Part shown: piece by piece, positions 17,772-26,956 of the stretch
Position numbering within the stretch: position 1 is the stretch's first letter
Layout of the letters: each line of letters begins with the position of its first letter
Assembly (NCBI GenBank): GCA_037200985.1
Contig: JBBCGJ010000001.1
Coordinates: 2,952,756-3,016,755, forward strand
DNA from: Rhizomicrobium sp.
GTDB taxonomy: Bacteria > Pseudomonadota > Alphaproteobacteria > Micropepsales > Micropepsaceae
Length of the DNA: 64,000 nt
Direction: 5' to 3'
Notes under the pieces: generated by a model
Told to the model about the DNA's origin: nothing
The model's input: the letters and a program-made list of their open reading frames with translations, nothing else
Database searches by the model: none
Position numbers and translations under genes: made by a program

Positions 17772-19208
17772 TCAGGCGGCCTGTTTGGGCGTGTAGCCAA
17801 GGATCGCCTTGGTCTCCAGGAATTCCTGAAAGCCGTAGTCGCCCCACTCGCGTCCGTTGCCGCTCATTTTATAGCCGCCGAAGGGGGCCGTTATGTCGCC
17901 CCCGCCGTTGATCGAAACCTGGCCGGCGCGCAGCTTCGAAGCCACGGCACGCGCCTTCTGAAGGTCGGCGGACTGCACATAGGCGGCCAGCCCGTATTCG
18001 GTGTCGTTGCCGATCTGGATCGCCTCGCCGAGCGACGCGTAGCCCAGGATCGACAGCACAGGCCCAAAAATCTCCTCCCGGGCGATGGTCATGTCGTTCT
18101 CGACATGGGCAAAGACCGTGGGCTTCACGTAGTAGCCGCTTGTCAGGCCGTCCGGCCTTCCAATACCGCCCGTGACCAGGGTGGCGCCCTCATCAATACC
18201 TGACTGAATCAGCAGCTGAATCTTGTCGAACTGCGTTTTCGAGACCACCGGGCCGAGATGGCTGTTGCCGTTCGGATCGCCGACAATGAGCTTCTCCGCC
18301 GTCTCTTTGGCCACAGCGATAGCCTCGCCCATCCGCGCGGACGGGACCAGCATCCGAGTCGGCGCGTTGCAGCTCTGACCGGAATTGTTCATCACCGAAG
18401 CGACTCCCCGCGCCACGCCTGCGGCAAAAGCCTCGTCGTCCAGAATGATGTTCGGGCTCTTGCCGCCCAACTCTTGCGCGACGCGCTTGACCGTCGGAGC
18501 GGCCGCCTTCGCCACCTCGATGCCGGCGCGCGTCGAGCCGGTGAAGGAAACCATGTCGACTTCCGGATGGGAGGCGATTGCCGCTCCGACCGTGGGACCG
18601 TCGCCATGCACGAGGTTGAACACGCCGGCCGGAACGCCAGCCGCGTGCATAATCTCGGCGAAGATCTGCCCGGAAAAGGGCGCCAATTCCGAAGGCTTCA
18701 GCACCATCGTGCAGCCCGCCGCGATCGCCGGCGCCACCTTGCAGACGATCTGGTTCAACGGCCAGTTCCAAGGCGTGATGAAGCCGCACACGCCGATCGG
18801 TTCCTTGACGACCACGGTCGGGCCGCGATCTTCCTCGAACTTGAAGTTCTTGAGGACTTCGATTGCGGCGGCCAGATGCCCCAATCCGACCGGCACCTGG
18901 GCGCGCTGGGCCAACGACGCTGGAGCGCCCATCTCCTCGGTGACGGCCTTGGCGAGATCGCCGAACCGCTTCTGGTATTCGGACCGGATGTTTTGCAAGA
19001 GCTCCAGCCGCTGTTCTCGTGTGGACTGGCTCCAGCCGTCGAACGCCTTCCGCGCCGCCTGCGCCGCACGATCGACATCCGCCCCAGAGCCGAGCGCGAT
19101 CCGTCCCGCAATCGTCTGGGTTGCCGGGTTCTCCACATCGAGAAACTCTAGCGTCTCGAGCGGATCGACCCAGGCGCCGTCGATGTAGAATTTGAAATAT
19201 TCCCGCAT
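17772..19208 (-). CDS. NAD(P)-dependent aldehyde dehydrogenase
   Basis: The product has 478 residues. ATG 19208 is chosen because CGGAG precedes it and the sequence starts like the family; the frame is open about 370 bases further upstream but overlaps the thiolase-like gene. Catalytic residues are Cys280 (NNSGQSCNAP), Glu246 (QELGGKSPN) and Asn148 (PWNWP). It oxidises an aldehyde to the acid that the acyl-CoA ligase then activates. The neighbouring ADH makes a two-step alcohol-to-acid module. Confidence 0.93.
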   Translation of the reverse strand: MREYFKFYIDGAWVDPLETLEFLDVENPATQTIAGRIALGSGADVDRAAQAARKAFDGWSQSTREQRLELLQNIRSEYQKRFGDLAKAVTEEMGAPASLAQRAQVPVGLGHLAAAIEVLKNFKFEEDRGPTVVVKEPIGVCGFITPWNWPLNQIVCKVAPAIAAGCTMVLKPSELAPFSGQIFAEIMHAAGVPAGVFNLVHGDGPTVGAAIASHPEVDMVSFTGSTRAGIEVAKAAAPTVKRVAQELGGKSPNIILDDEAFAAGVARGVASVMNNSGQSCNAPTRMLVPSARMGEAIAVAKETAEKLIVGDPNGNSHLGPVVSKTQFDKIQLLIQSGIDEGATLVTGGIGRPDGLTSGYYVKPTVFAHVENDMTIAREEIFGPVLSILGYASLGEAIQIGNDTEYGLAAYVQSADLQKARAVASKLRAGQVSINGGGDITAPFGGYKMSGNGREWGDYGFQEFLETKAILGYTPKQAA

Positions 19209-19254
19209 AGTTGACTCCGATAGGAACAGGTGGCGCACTGAAGGCGCGCGGTGG

Positions 19255-20415
19255 TTAGGGGGCCTCGTTGGAAAAGATGATCGTGCCGGAGGCGGCAAAC
19301 ATACCGCCGACGCCATGTGCGACGCTGATCTTCGCGCCAGGCACCTGCGCCGGCGCAATGCCGCGCAACTGTCGCACGCTCTCCTGCAGCGCATACATGC
19401 CGTACATGCCCGAGTGCATGTAGGAGAGCCCGCCGCCGTTCGTATTAAGCGGCAGCTTCCCGATCGGCTTGCCGTCCTTCGCGGGCGCCGTGTTGCGCTC
19501 GCGGATGAACGCCGCCGCTTCACCCTCCTTGCAGAAGCCCAGATCTTCCAGGCCGTAGAGCGGCAAATGCGCGAAGGCATCGTAGATCATCAAATGGTCG
19601 ACGTCGGCATGTGTAATGCCGGCCTCCTCGAACGCCTTCTTGCCACTGATGCGAAAGGCCGTCGAATGGGTAAAGTCATACATCTGGCTGACCATCGGCG
19701 TTTCCACGCTCTCCCCCGTGCCCAGGACATAAACTGGCTTGCGCGGGAAGTCCTTTGCGCGGTCGGCGGAGGTGAGAATCAGTGCCCCTCCACCATCTGT
19801 CACCAAGCAACACATTAGCTTTGTGAAGGGCCACGCGATGATTTCGGCATTCATCACATCGGCGACTGAGATTGGCTCCTTGTAGCTGGCGCGCGGATTT
19901 TGGGCTGCCCACTCCCGCTGGATCACAGCAACATGCGCCAAGTCCTCAACCGAATAGTTTCGAACCTGCAGATATCGCAGAACCGGCACCGTAAACATGG
20001 TGGGCGGACCCATCGGCCCGAAAGGCATCTCGAACTGACCCATCAGACTCGATGGCGCACGTCCAAAACCGCCCGCCCCCACGCGAGAGCGACCGCTCTC
20101 GCCATGCGTGATCAGGATGGTTTTCGCAAAGCCCTCATTGATCGCCGCCGCGGCGTGGCGGACGTGCAGCATGAAAGAGCATCCGCCGACACTTGTGCCG
20201 TCCGCATATGTTGGCTTGATGCCGAGATAATGGGCGAGCTCGACCGGACTGATCCCGGCCGTGGCCACACCATCGATGTCGGACGGCTTGAGGCCTGCGT
20301 CGGCCAGCGCATTCAGCGCCGCGTCGGCGTGCAGGCCGATCACGGACACATCCGGGATGCGGCCCATCTTGGTGGTTTCTGCGGCGCCGACGACTGCAAC
20401 GGTTTTCTGTTTCAT
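19255..20415 (-). CDS. Thiolase-superfamily protein (SCP-x/Ltp-like), DUF35 partner
   Basis: The product has 386 residues; ATG 20415 follows the DUF35 stop by 4 bases. It has the thiolase-like fold features seen in lipid-transfer-protein-type thiolases and Ltp2-type aldolases: GVATAGISP, SVGGCSFMLHVRHAA, MIYDAFAH and SYMHSGMYGMYALQESVRQLRG. The usual thiolase CxSG nucleophile motif and the GHPxGxxG/CxGxG motifs are absent. This points to a non-thiolytic role, such as retro-aldol cleavage of a side chain together with the DUF35 protein, as known for steroid side-chain aldolases. Substrate is inferred, not shown. Confidence 0.82.
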   Translation of the reverse strand: MKQKTVAVVGAAETTKMGRIPDVSVIGLHADAALNALADAGLKPSDIDGVATAGISPVELAHYLGIKPTYADGTSVGGCSFMLHVRHAAAAINEGFAKTILITHGESGRSRVGAGGFGRAPSSLMGQFEMPFGPMGPPTMFTVPVLRYLQVRNYSVEDLAHVAVIQREWAAQNPRASYKEPISVADVMNAEIIAWPFTKLMCCLVTDGGGALILTSADRAKDFPRKPVYVLGTGESVETPMVSQMYDFTHSTAFRISGKKAFEEAGITHADVDHLMIYDAFAHLPLYGLEDLGFCKEGEAAAFIRERNTAPAKDGKPIGKLPLNTNGGGLSYMHSGMYGMYALQESVRQLRGIAPAQVPGAKISVAHGVGGMFAASGTIIFSNEAP

Positions 20416-20419
20416 CGTA

Positions 20420-20830
20420 TTACGCCCCAACGGCGGCGAAAAACGGAAGCGAGATCGCATCGCTCTGCGCTGAAAACGTAACCTTTAGCGGCATATCGAG
20501 CCGCAACGCCTCAGGGGTTTGGGGGCAGCCAACGATATTGGTCATCATGGTCGGTCCCTCGGCCAGTTTGACCACGGCAATCGCGTATGGGTCAGTTCCC
20601 ATATCGGGTCGCGGGCGCATATTGATTACGTATGACCACAAGACGGCCTCGCCCGAGGCCCTGAAGATCTCTACATTCCGGCTGCCGCACTTCGGGCAAA
20701 ACGGACGCGGGGGGAAATACGCGCCACCGTCGCATTCGGTGCACCGTTGCAGGCGAAGCTCGCCCGCTTTGCAGCCCTCCCAGAAGTGGCGCGTCTCTGG
20801 AGTCGGCTCAGGTAACATTCGCGGTGGCAT
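20420..20830 (-). CDS. DUF35 OB-fold protein with rubredoxin-like zinc ribbon
   Basis: The product has 136 residues; ATG 20830 has GAGGA before it, and the open frame beyond is not credible because it overlaps the ferredoxin gene. Zinc ligands Cys30, Cys33, Cys45 and Cys48 lie in CTEC and CPKC, followed by an OB-fold acyl-CoA-binding domain (VLWSYVINMRP, then DPYAIAVVKLAEGP). DUF35 proteins form complexes with thiolase-like enzymes and position acyl-CoA substrates. Its 4-base spacing to the thiolase-like gene supports an obligate complex. Confidence 0.88.
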   Translation of the reverse strand: MPPRMLPEPTPETRHFWEGCKAGELRLQRCTECDGGAYFPPRPFCPKCGSRNVEIFRASGEAVLWSYVINMRPRPDMGTDPYAIAVVKLAEGPTMMTNIVGCPQTPEALRLDMPLKVTFSAQSDAISLPFFAAVGA

Positions 20831-20867
20831 TTGGTCCTCGATGTGGCGGATTTGATCCGTGCAGAAA

Positions 20868-21188
20868 TTAATGTTGGCTTTTTGGAAGGTCGACCACCAA
20901 GCCGTCGAGCTGCGCCTCGACCTTGATCTGACAACCGAGTCGTGAGTTCGCGCGCTCTCCCTCGACGAACTCCAACATGTTGAGCTCCATTTCAGCCTTC
21001 GGCAGAAGGCGGCCCAACCAATCTTCCGAGACGTAAACATGACATGTGCCGCAAGCCGCGGCACCGCCGCAATCACCATCGATGCCCGGAACGCTGTTGC
21101 GAACAGCGCCCTCCATCACGGTCGTTCCAACGGGTGCTTCGACTTCGTACACATCACCAGCATGGGTACGGTACACAATCCGTGGCAT
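20868..21188 (-). CDS. 2Fe-2S ferredoxin, putidaredoxin/adrenodoxin type
   Basis: The product has 106 residues with a strong RBS (GGAGAGGG). Cluster ligands are Cys40, Cys46, Cys49 and Cys86 in the pattern Cx5Cx2C...C. Such ferredoxins feed electrons to class I bacterial P450s, and the CYP153-type gene of this cluster (35237-36538) carries the same upstream 18-bp motif as this gene. No ferredoxin reductase is encoded in the window. It is the first gene of the ferredoxin-DUF35-thiolase-like operon. Confidence 0.92.
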   Translation of the reverse strand: MPRIVYRTHAGDVYEVEAPVGTTVMEGAVRNSVPGIDGDCGGAAACGTCHVYVSEDWLGRLLPKAEMELNMLEFVEGERANSRLGCQIKVEAQLDGLVVDLPKSQH

Positions 21189-21229
21189 GGACCCTCTCCG
21201 ACAGCCTCAAGGCGCAACAGCTATGTGCA

Positions 21230-21247
21230 TGTGAAACGCTGTTCGAC
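21230..21247 (+). promoter_or_regulatory. Shared 18-bp motif, copy B (ferredoxin/SDR divergent region)
   Basis: TGTGAAACGCTGTTCGAC on the plus strand, 41 bases upstream of the ferredoxin ATG (minus strand) and 258 upstream of the SDR ATG (plus strand). The rest of the 317-base gap between the two genes holds no gene that I can support. The first 17 bases are identical to copy D before the BVMO. Confidence 0.65.
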
Positions 21248-21505
21248 AAGCCGTTTTATTCGGCCCGCATCTGTCGGCCACCTGATCGATCCTGCATGCT
21301 GGATTTCCGCCAGTTCCATTCGCACACTGTGCTTGACCTTTTTCTTTAACGGCGTCGCGTAACAAGCAGGATATCCGGTACGTGCGTTGACGTCCGAGGC
21401 AGAGTTGTTACCGTATGAACGCAAAGCTCACGCTGAAGCCGGCGGGCCGCCAACGCATTCGAGGCGGACACATGCTTGGTCAGACATCGGAGGGAGGAGA
21501 TCTCA

Positions 21506-22321
21506 ATGTCGGCAACGCTCAATCCGAACGGAACCCTAAAGGGCAAGGTGGCACTTGTGACCGGGGCCAGTCGTGGGATCGGTGAAGCGATCAGTGTTCG
21601 CCTGGCGATGGAGGGGGCGAGGGTCGTCGCCTCTGCGCGCACGGCCGCCGAGCGCGAGAGCAAATTGCCAGGCACACTGACCGAGACTGTTGAGCGCATA
21701 ACCAAGGCCGGCGGCGAGTCAATGTTCGTCAAGGCCGATCTCTCGCATCCAGAAGACCGCGAGCGGTTGGTTGATGCTGCCGTGAACGCCTATGGGCCGA
21801 TCGATATCCTCGTGAACAACGCCGCGATCACCTATTTCATTCCCGTTACGGATTTTCCGGAGAAGCGCTTCAAGCTGATGATGGAGGTGCAGGTCTACGC
21901 CCCCTTCCACCTTTCCCAGCTCGTCCTGCCGGCCATGAAGGAGCGGAAAAGCGGCTCCATCATCAACATCTCCTCGCCGGCCGGCATCGATCCGAAGCCG
22001 CCCTACACACGTGCGGGCGGCGGAACGGTATATGGCATGTGCAAGGCCGCGCTCGAGCGCTTCTCAACTGGGCTCGCATCGGAGGTCTATGAGTACGGGA
22101 TCGCCGTGAATGCGGTATCGCCTGGCCTGGTGGATACGCCCGGCGTCGCTGTTCACGGCCTGATCAACGAGCGCACCAAAGATCGAGTCCAGCCGATCGA
22201 GTTCATTGCCGAGGCGGTCTATCAGTTCGCGACCGGCGATCCGAAGACCCTTACTGGCCGCATAGCATACGCGGCACCGCTGCTCGAGGAATTGGCGGTC
22301 GCGCCGAGAGCGCTCATCTGA
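21506..22321 (+). CDS. Short-chain dehydrogenase/reductase
   Basis: The product has 271 residues; ATG 21506 follows GGAGGAGA. Glycine motif TGASRGIG (19-26), NNAA at 105-108, Ser156/157 and YGMCK (Tyr176, Lys180) make it a classical SDR. It differs from the two MFE-2-like SDRs of the cluster and has an unusual insertion around KPPYTRAGGGTV before the catalytic Tyr. It may oxidise a ring or side-chain hydroxyl. It is transcribed divergently from the ferredoxin operon and leads a plus-strand group with the beta-lactamase-fold and alpha/beta hydrolases. Confidence 0.87.
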   Translation: MSATLNPNGTLKGKVALVTGASRGIGEAISVRLAMEGARVVASARTAAERESKLPGTLTETVERITKAGGESMFVKADLSHPEDRERLVDAAVNAYGPIDILVNNAAITYFIPVTDFPEKRFKLMMEVQVYAPFHLSQLVLPAMKERKSGSIINISSPAGIDPKPPYTRAGGGTVYGMCKAALERFSTGLASEVYEYGIAVNAVSPGLVDTPGVAVHGLINERTKDRVQPIEFIAEAVYQFATGDPKTLTGRIAYAAPLLEELAVAPRALI

Positions 22322-22384
22322 ACGGACTTTCGGCGTATAGCCGGCCGACCGATAGGTCGTGTAATCACTGTGCAGGAGACGTTC

Positions 22385-23626
22385 ATGGATTTGGCTCCAA
22401 GCGAAGCGGGATTCGATCCGGCCCGGCTTGCACGCATCACCGGACATCTGGAGCGGCACTACATCGAGCCTGAGAAGATCGCGGGTTGCCAAGTGGCCGT
22501 CGTCCGCAAGGGGCATGTCGCCTATTGGAAGAGCTTCGGTCGCATGGACCGCGAACGCGACAAGCCGATGCGGGACGACGCGATCTTCCGCATCTATTCC
22601 ATGACGAAGCCGATAACTTCCGTGGCACTGATGACCCTCTACGAGCAGGGTGCCTTCCAACTCGATGATCCGGTTAGCCGCTTCGTACCGAGCTGGCGGG
22701 GGCCACAAGTGTATGAGTCCGGCGACTGTGGGGCGATGAAGACCCGCGCCCCAAAGCGGCCGGCCTCGATGCGCGATATGCTGTGTCACACAGGCGGCCT
22801 GACGTATGGAAACATGCTTGCTGCACTCGGTGCGCCGAACAGCGCGCACCCGGTTGACCAGGCCTATGCGGCACAGAAGATCCGTCGCGATCCCAGGGAG
22901 ACGCTTTCGGATTTTCTGGAGAAGCTCGCGGAGATACCCCTGTTTTATGAGCCGGGCGAACGGTGGATGTATTCGCTCTCGACCGATGTGTGCGGCGCGC
23001 TTGCAGAGCGGATTTCGGGGATGCGGTTCGACAAATTTCTCGAGGCGACGATCTTTGGGCCGCTCGGCATGAAGGACACGGCGTTCTTCGTCCCGCCGGA
23101 CAAGCTTTCCCGTTTTTGCGCCAACTACCGGCGCCGCATCGCCGACAAGACGCTGCAACTTATCGACGATCCCGAGACGAGCCTGTACCGCGAAGAGCCT
23201 TCATTCTTTTCCGGCGGCGGGGGACTGACGAGCACGTTGTCGGATTACCTGCGCTTCGCCGAGATGCTCCGCCGCGGCGGCGAACTGGACGGCGCGCGCA
23301 TTATCGGTCCTCGCACGCTGGAGTTGATGCATCAGAACCATTTGAAAGATGGCAGGGATCTGGCGGCCATGGCGCTCAGTGCGCTCTCCGAGACCGCGAA
23401 CGAAGGCGTGGGCTTCGGCCTCGGGTTCGCCTCCACGATCGACCAGGTCAAGGCGGGCACTCTGGGCGTCGGAGACTACTATTGGGGGGGTGCAGCCTCG
23501 ACGATCTTCTGGGTAGACCCGAAGGAGGATATGAGCGTGGTGTTCATGACCCAGTTCATGCCGTCGGCAACGTTCGGTTTCCGGGCGCAATTAAAGAACA
23601 TCATCTACTCGGCGATCATTGACTAG
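22385..23626 (+). CDS. Serine hydrolase of the beta-lactamase/EstB family
   Basis: The product has 413 residues; ATG 22385 is preceded by CAGGAGA, better than the GTG at 22370. The catalytic SxxK is SMTK (Ser72, Lys75), with a YxS-type Tyr in WMYSLSTD. There is no signal peptide, so it is a cytosolic esterase or lactonase of the class C beta-lactamase fold rather than an antibiotic resistance enzyme. In this cluster it could cleave an ester or lactone intermediate, perhaps one made by the BVMO. It follows the SDR by 63 bases. Confidence 0.85.
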   Translation: MDLAPSEAGFDPARLARITGHLERHYIEPEKIAGCQVAVVRKGHVAYWKSFGRMDRERDKPMRDDAIFRIYSMTKPITSVALMTLYEQGAFQLDDPVSRFVPSWRGPQVYESGDCGAMKTRAPKRPASMRDMLCHTGGLTYGNMLAALGAPNSAHPVDQAYAAQKIRRDPRETLSDFLEKLAEIPLFYEPGERWMYSLSTDVCGALAERISGMRFDKFLEATIFGPLGMKDTAFFVPPDKLSRFCANYRRRIADKTLQLIDDPETSLYREEPSFFSGGGGLTSTLSDYLRFAEMLRRGGELDGARIIGPRTLELMHQNHLKDGRDLAAMALSALSETANEGVGFGLGFASTIDQVKAGTLGVGDYYWGGAASTIFWVDPKEDMSVVFMTQFMPSATFGFRAQLKNIIYSAIID

Positions 23627-23660
23627 GCGCCATTCGAAATAGGCGCAGAGCGAGGTGTGT

Positions 23661-24521
23661 GTGCCGGAAATCACGCTTGCAAATCGTCCCGAGGGTCCGC
23701 CAAGGCGCTGGCCCGACGGATTTTTCACCGTCAAAGATGGTACCAGGCTGCATTATGTCGAGGCAGGCGCTGGCTGGCCGGTTGTTCTCATTCACGGAGC
23801 GCGAGGCAGCGCCATCGGAAATTGGTTTTCCAACGGAATTGCGCCGAAGCTGGCACAAACCAACAAGGTCTACGCGCTCGACATGCGCGACCACGGCCTG
23901 AGCGATGCGCAGAAGCCCCTTGATCATGATGCGATGGCGGAAGACATTCTGGAGTTCATGGACCAGAAAGGCATCGAGAAGGCCCATATGGGCGGCTTTT
24001 CGATGGGTGCGTTCCTTCTCGTTCGGTTGATGATACGAGCGCCGGAGCGCTTCATCACATGCTGCTTCCAGGGCGGCGGGCTTCGCGAGACGCCGGAGTG
24101 GCTCACGCGGATTCCGCCGGACAAGGAGGGACGAGACCCGGATCAAGACAGGGCCGAAGCGCTGGTGCGTCAGCGGCGTCGGGCGAAGGGCGCAGAGATC
24201 GGCAACAATTTCTCGGATCGGCCGCCAGACGGCGACGGCGCAAACCGCTTCCCACCAGACCTACAAGAGCGATTTCGCAAGCGGGACGCAGAGTTTGCGG
24301 CCTTCGATTTGTCATCCATCAAATTTCCGGTCATGGCGATCAACGGCGAGTTCGACCGTCCCCGGGCAATGACCCATCGCCTGTGGCGCGAGCTGGACGA
24401 CTTCACGAATGTGGTGCTGCCCGGCAAAGGTCATCTGACCTCGATGATGGCCGGATTCATTCCGCAGACCTACATCGATCGGTATGCGTCTTTCGTCGTG
24501 AGCCACAATCCGGCACCTTGA
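23661..24521 (+). CDS. Alpha/beta hydrolase (C-C or ester hydrolase type)
   Basis: The product has about 286 residues. The start is GTG 23661 (GAGG 5 bases before); GTG 23655 is an alternative. Motifs are the oxyanion region LIHGARGS, the nucleophile elbow GFSMG, an acid near NGEFDRPRAM and the His in GKGHLTSM. The overall order matches the epoxide-hydrolase/dehalogenase/meta-cleavage-product type. It lies 34 bases after the EstB-like gene, so the SDR and both hydrolases are probably one operon. Substrate unknown. Confidence 0.85.
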   Translation: MPEITLANRPEGPPRRWPDGFFTVKDGTRLHYVEAGAGWPVVLIHGARGSAIGNWFSNGIAPKLAQTNKVYALDMRDHGLSDAQKPLDHDAMAEDILEFMDQKGIEKAHMGGFSMGAFLLVRLMIRAPERFITCCFQGGGLRETPEWLTRIPPDKEGRDPDQDRAEALVRQRRRAKGAEIGNNFSDRPPDGDGANRFPPDLQERFRKRDAEFAAFDLSSIKFPVMAINGEFDRPRAMTHRLWRELDDFTNVVLPGKGHLTSMMAGFIPQTYIDRYASFVVSHNPAP

Positions 24522-24806
24522 CGGCACGACGTGCGGACCGAGCTTCTAGCGTCGGCCTGAGTGCGGCGGTGCGGACCCGCTTCAACCGCCCATACACTTT
24601 CATTGGTAAGTTGCCACCATATTCGCACGGCCGCTTTTGGTCGCGGGTTTCTGCGTCGACATGAGAATCCAACCACAACGCGCGTGAGTGCTGCGGAACC
24701 GATTTCCGGTGCCGCACGTATTCTGACTGGTTATAAGGTCAATAGTGAAATCGATCATGCGCTCGCGCCTCATAGGACGCGTGTGAACGACGCCTGCGAG
24801 GGTTGA

Positions 24807-25724
24807 ATGCGGTTCCGGCGCGGCTTGAGCATCATTCTGGCAGTAGTGGCAACCGGTTGCGAACCGGAAGCTCAGGGATTTTACGAATCGGGCGGGAACG
24901 AGATCGGATTGCCGCGCAACGAACCGACAAACGACCGCCTCGCCCGGAAAGGCGCAACGCGAATGATCATCGCCGGACGAAAGGTCGACGTTTGGCGGCC
25001 AGTCGCCGGCGACCGGCCTGCGCCGCTGATATTGTTTTCGCACGGGTTCAGCGGCTGCGGCGCTCAATCCAGTTTCCTCATGCGCGCGCTCGCCAATGCA
25101 GGCTATCTCGTCGTCGCGCCCAATCACAAGGACGCGCGCTGTGCCGACGGCAACTGGACGCTTTTCGGCGACCTGCCCGACCCGTCATTCCTTTCTTACC
25201 GACGTTGGAACGCGGATTCCTACAGCGGTCGGCGAGATGACATGTGGGCGGTCATGGAAGCAGTGCTGACCGACCCTGCCTTTCATGCGGACCCCGACCG
25301 GATCGGGCTCGTCGGCCATTCGCTTGGCGGCTATACCGTCCTCGGCCTTGCCGGTGCTTGGCCGGCTTGGCGCACGCCAGGTATCAAGGCGGTGGTCGCG
25401 TTGTCGCCCTGGTGCGCTCCCTTTGTCGCCGCCCATACACTGAACGGTGTATCCGTGCCCACGGAGTACCAGGGCGGCACCCTTGATCTGGGCCTCACAC
25501 CCACGGTGAAGCGCAAAGACGGCTGCTACGAGAGCACGCCCGCGCCAGCAGCTTTTGTCGAATTTTCGGGCGCGGGCCACTTGGCTTGGACCGATCTCAT
25601 TTCCCGGTACCAGCAGCAAGCGATCCGCTATACGCTTGCGTGGCTTGACCACTATGTGCGGGACGCACCGGCCGCTGCGATTCCGACAGCGGGCGCGAGA
25701 GTAAGGGATCAACGCGTAAAATAA
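24807..25724 (+). CDS. Exported alpha/beta hydrolase, dienelactone/PAF-acetylhydrolase-like
   Basis: The product has 305 residues and begins with a short basic N-terminus and hydrophobic stretch (MRFRRGLSIILAVVATGC), which may be a lipoprotein signal with Cys18. The catalytic nucleophile lies in GHSLGG, the oxyanion side in FSHGFSGCG, and a late His in SGAGHLAW. The family cleaves ester or lactone bonds. Its periplasmic or membrane placement would make it an early-acting esterase on incoming substrate (inference). The 285 bases before it contain no supportable gene. Confidence 0.78.
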   Translation: MRFRRGLSIILAVVATGCEPEAQGFYESGGNEIGLPRNEPTNDRLARKGATRMIIAGRKVDVWRPVAGDRPAPLILFSHGFSGCGAQSSFLMRALANAGYLVVAPNHKDARCADGNWTLFGDLPDPSFLSYRRWNADSYSGRRDDMWAVMEAVLTDPAFHADPDRIGLVGHSLGGYTVLGLAGAWPAWRTPGIKAVVALSPWCAPFVAAHTLNGVSVPTEYQGGTLDLGLTPTVKRKDGCYESTPAPAAFVEFSGAGHLAWTDLISRYQQQAIRYTLAWLDHYVRDAPAAAIPTAGARVRDQRVK

Positions 25725-26004
25725 GATCGCTGCTCGCGGGCTACGAGCCCGAATTATGCGCAGTTTCGCATCGGCTTGGTTCTAATTTGTTCGCTAGGAT
25801 CAGATGCCAGAAGCGGCGTCAGGCCCAGCCATAGGACTGGGTTGACCTTTTGTTCCATGCTAAACAGGACAGTCTGGCAACTAGCCCAGCTGTTGCGTGC
25901 AGTTGCTACATGCCATTCGGGACCTTCGCGGCGACGTCTTCCGCTTCGACGTCTTTTTTGAATTATCCCTTGAATCCAAATCAGGAGACAGGCCAAACCA
26001 CTCA

Positions 26005-26619
26005 ATGGAGCAGATGTTTTCGATCACTCAAAAGCGTAGACGATTGCCGCCGGAGCTTCGGCGCCAGGAGATGATCGACGCCGCAGCGGCACTCCTACTG
26101 AAGCGGGGTACGCTGCCTTTACCATCAGATGATCTTCGGCGCGCTGCAGGCATAAGTAAGGCGCTCATCTATGCCTACTTTCCGACCCAGCATGATTTGC
26201 TCAATACGCTGCTGAAGCGCGAGCTTCAGGCGCTGGTCGCGATGGGCATCTGCGATGCCGTGCGCAAGATGCCCCTTCACGAAGCAGCACTTTTGTCGGC
26301 GCTCATCTACTTCGACCGAATTGCCGACGTCGGCCCGCTCGCGCACATCATCCTGCGCGAACGCTATATGACCGGCCATGTGAGCGAAGAAAACCGGCAT
26401 ATGCGAGATCGAATCGTCCTAGCGCTCGTCCGTGCCGGCCGACGTGAGTTGATGTTGACAGCAAAGGAAAACATCGCGGCCTTCAACCTCGTGATTGCGA
26501 TACCGGAAGAGGCAGGGCGGCTCGCCTTTGTGGGTGATATGGAGCGGAGCGGGGCACGAGACCTATGCGCTCGCCTCGTTGAGAGCAGCCTTGCCGCGCT
26601 GGCCCCCGCGATCAAGTAG
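26005..26619 (+). CDS. TetR-family regulator
   Basis: The product has 204 residues; ATG 26005 is chosen, with ATG 26014 possible, because the HTH (LPSDDLRRAAGISKALIYAYFPTQHDLL) then sits at the usual distance from the start. The ligand-binding part is helical and unremarkable. It precedes the TonB-dependent receptor on the same strand, so control of substrate uptake is plausible. The 280 bases upstream hold no gene. They include an imperfect palindrome around 25735-25750 (GCGGGCTACGAGCCCG) that could be a terminator stem for the preceding hydrolase. Confidence 0.82.
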   Translation: MEQMFSITQKRRRLPPELRRQEMIDAAAALLLKRGTLPLPSDDLRRAAGISKALIYAYFPTQHDLLNTLLKRELQALVAMGICDAVRKMPLHEAALLSALIYFDRIADVGPLAHIILRERYMTGHVSEENRHMRDRIVLALVRAGRRELMLTAKENIAAFNLVIAIPEEAGRLAFVGDMERSGARDLCARLVESSLAALAPAIK

Positions 26620-26794
26620 GGCGGAAGCTGGCGAACCAAGGACTACGTCTTCGATTACGGCGTCGAAGCGTCCAAGAAGGCATTGCCCAATCGCGCATCA
26701 ATTTCGGCGACTCCGTTACGCGCGACTGACTGCTCGGAAAGCATTGCTACGACCTCAGCTTGTGGCGGATTTGCAACAAGAGCACTGCATCACA

Positions 26795-26847
26795 CTATTG
26801 ACCAACGCACAATTCTATTGACCATCTCTGCCTTCTCACAGCATTCT
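26795..26847 (+). promoter_or_regulatory. Promoter region of the TonB receptor with a 10-bp direct repeat
   Basis: CTATTGACCA occurs at 26795-26804 and again at 26815-26824, exactly 20 bases apart (two helical turns). The second copy contains TTGACC (26818-26823), followed after 18 bases by CATTCT (26842-26847), a fair sigma-70 promoter. The remaining bases of the gap 26620-26956 show no gene. A dimeric activator or repressor binding on one DNA face is possible. Confidence 0.4.
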
Positions 26848-26956
26848 TGTCGGTAAGTTCGGCAGTTTGACGGTTCAAACGGCACGAACGCAAATTGACT
26901 CTCGGCACCAATCCGGCAAACCCCGATTGATGGACGAGGGCATCGGGGAGGCCAAA

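Noticed and set aside
24781..24800. TGTGAACGACGCC before the exported hydrolase as a motif copy
   Set aside because: Only the first bases agree and the GTTC half is absent.
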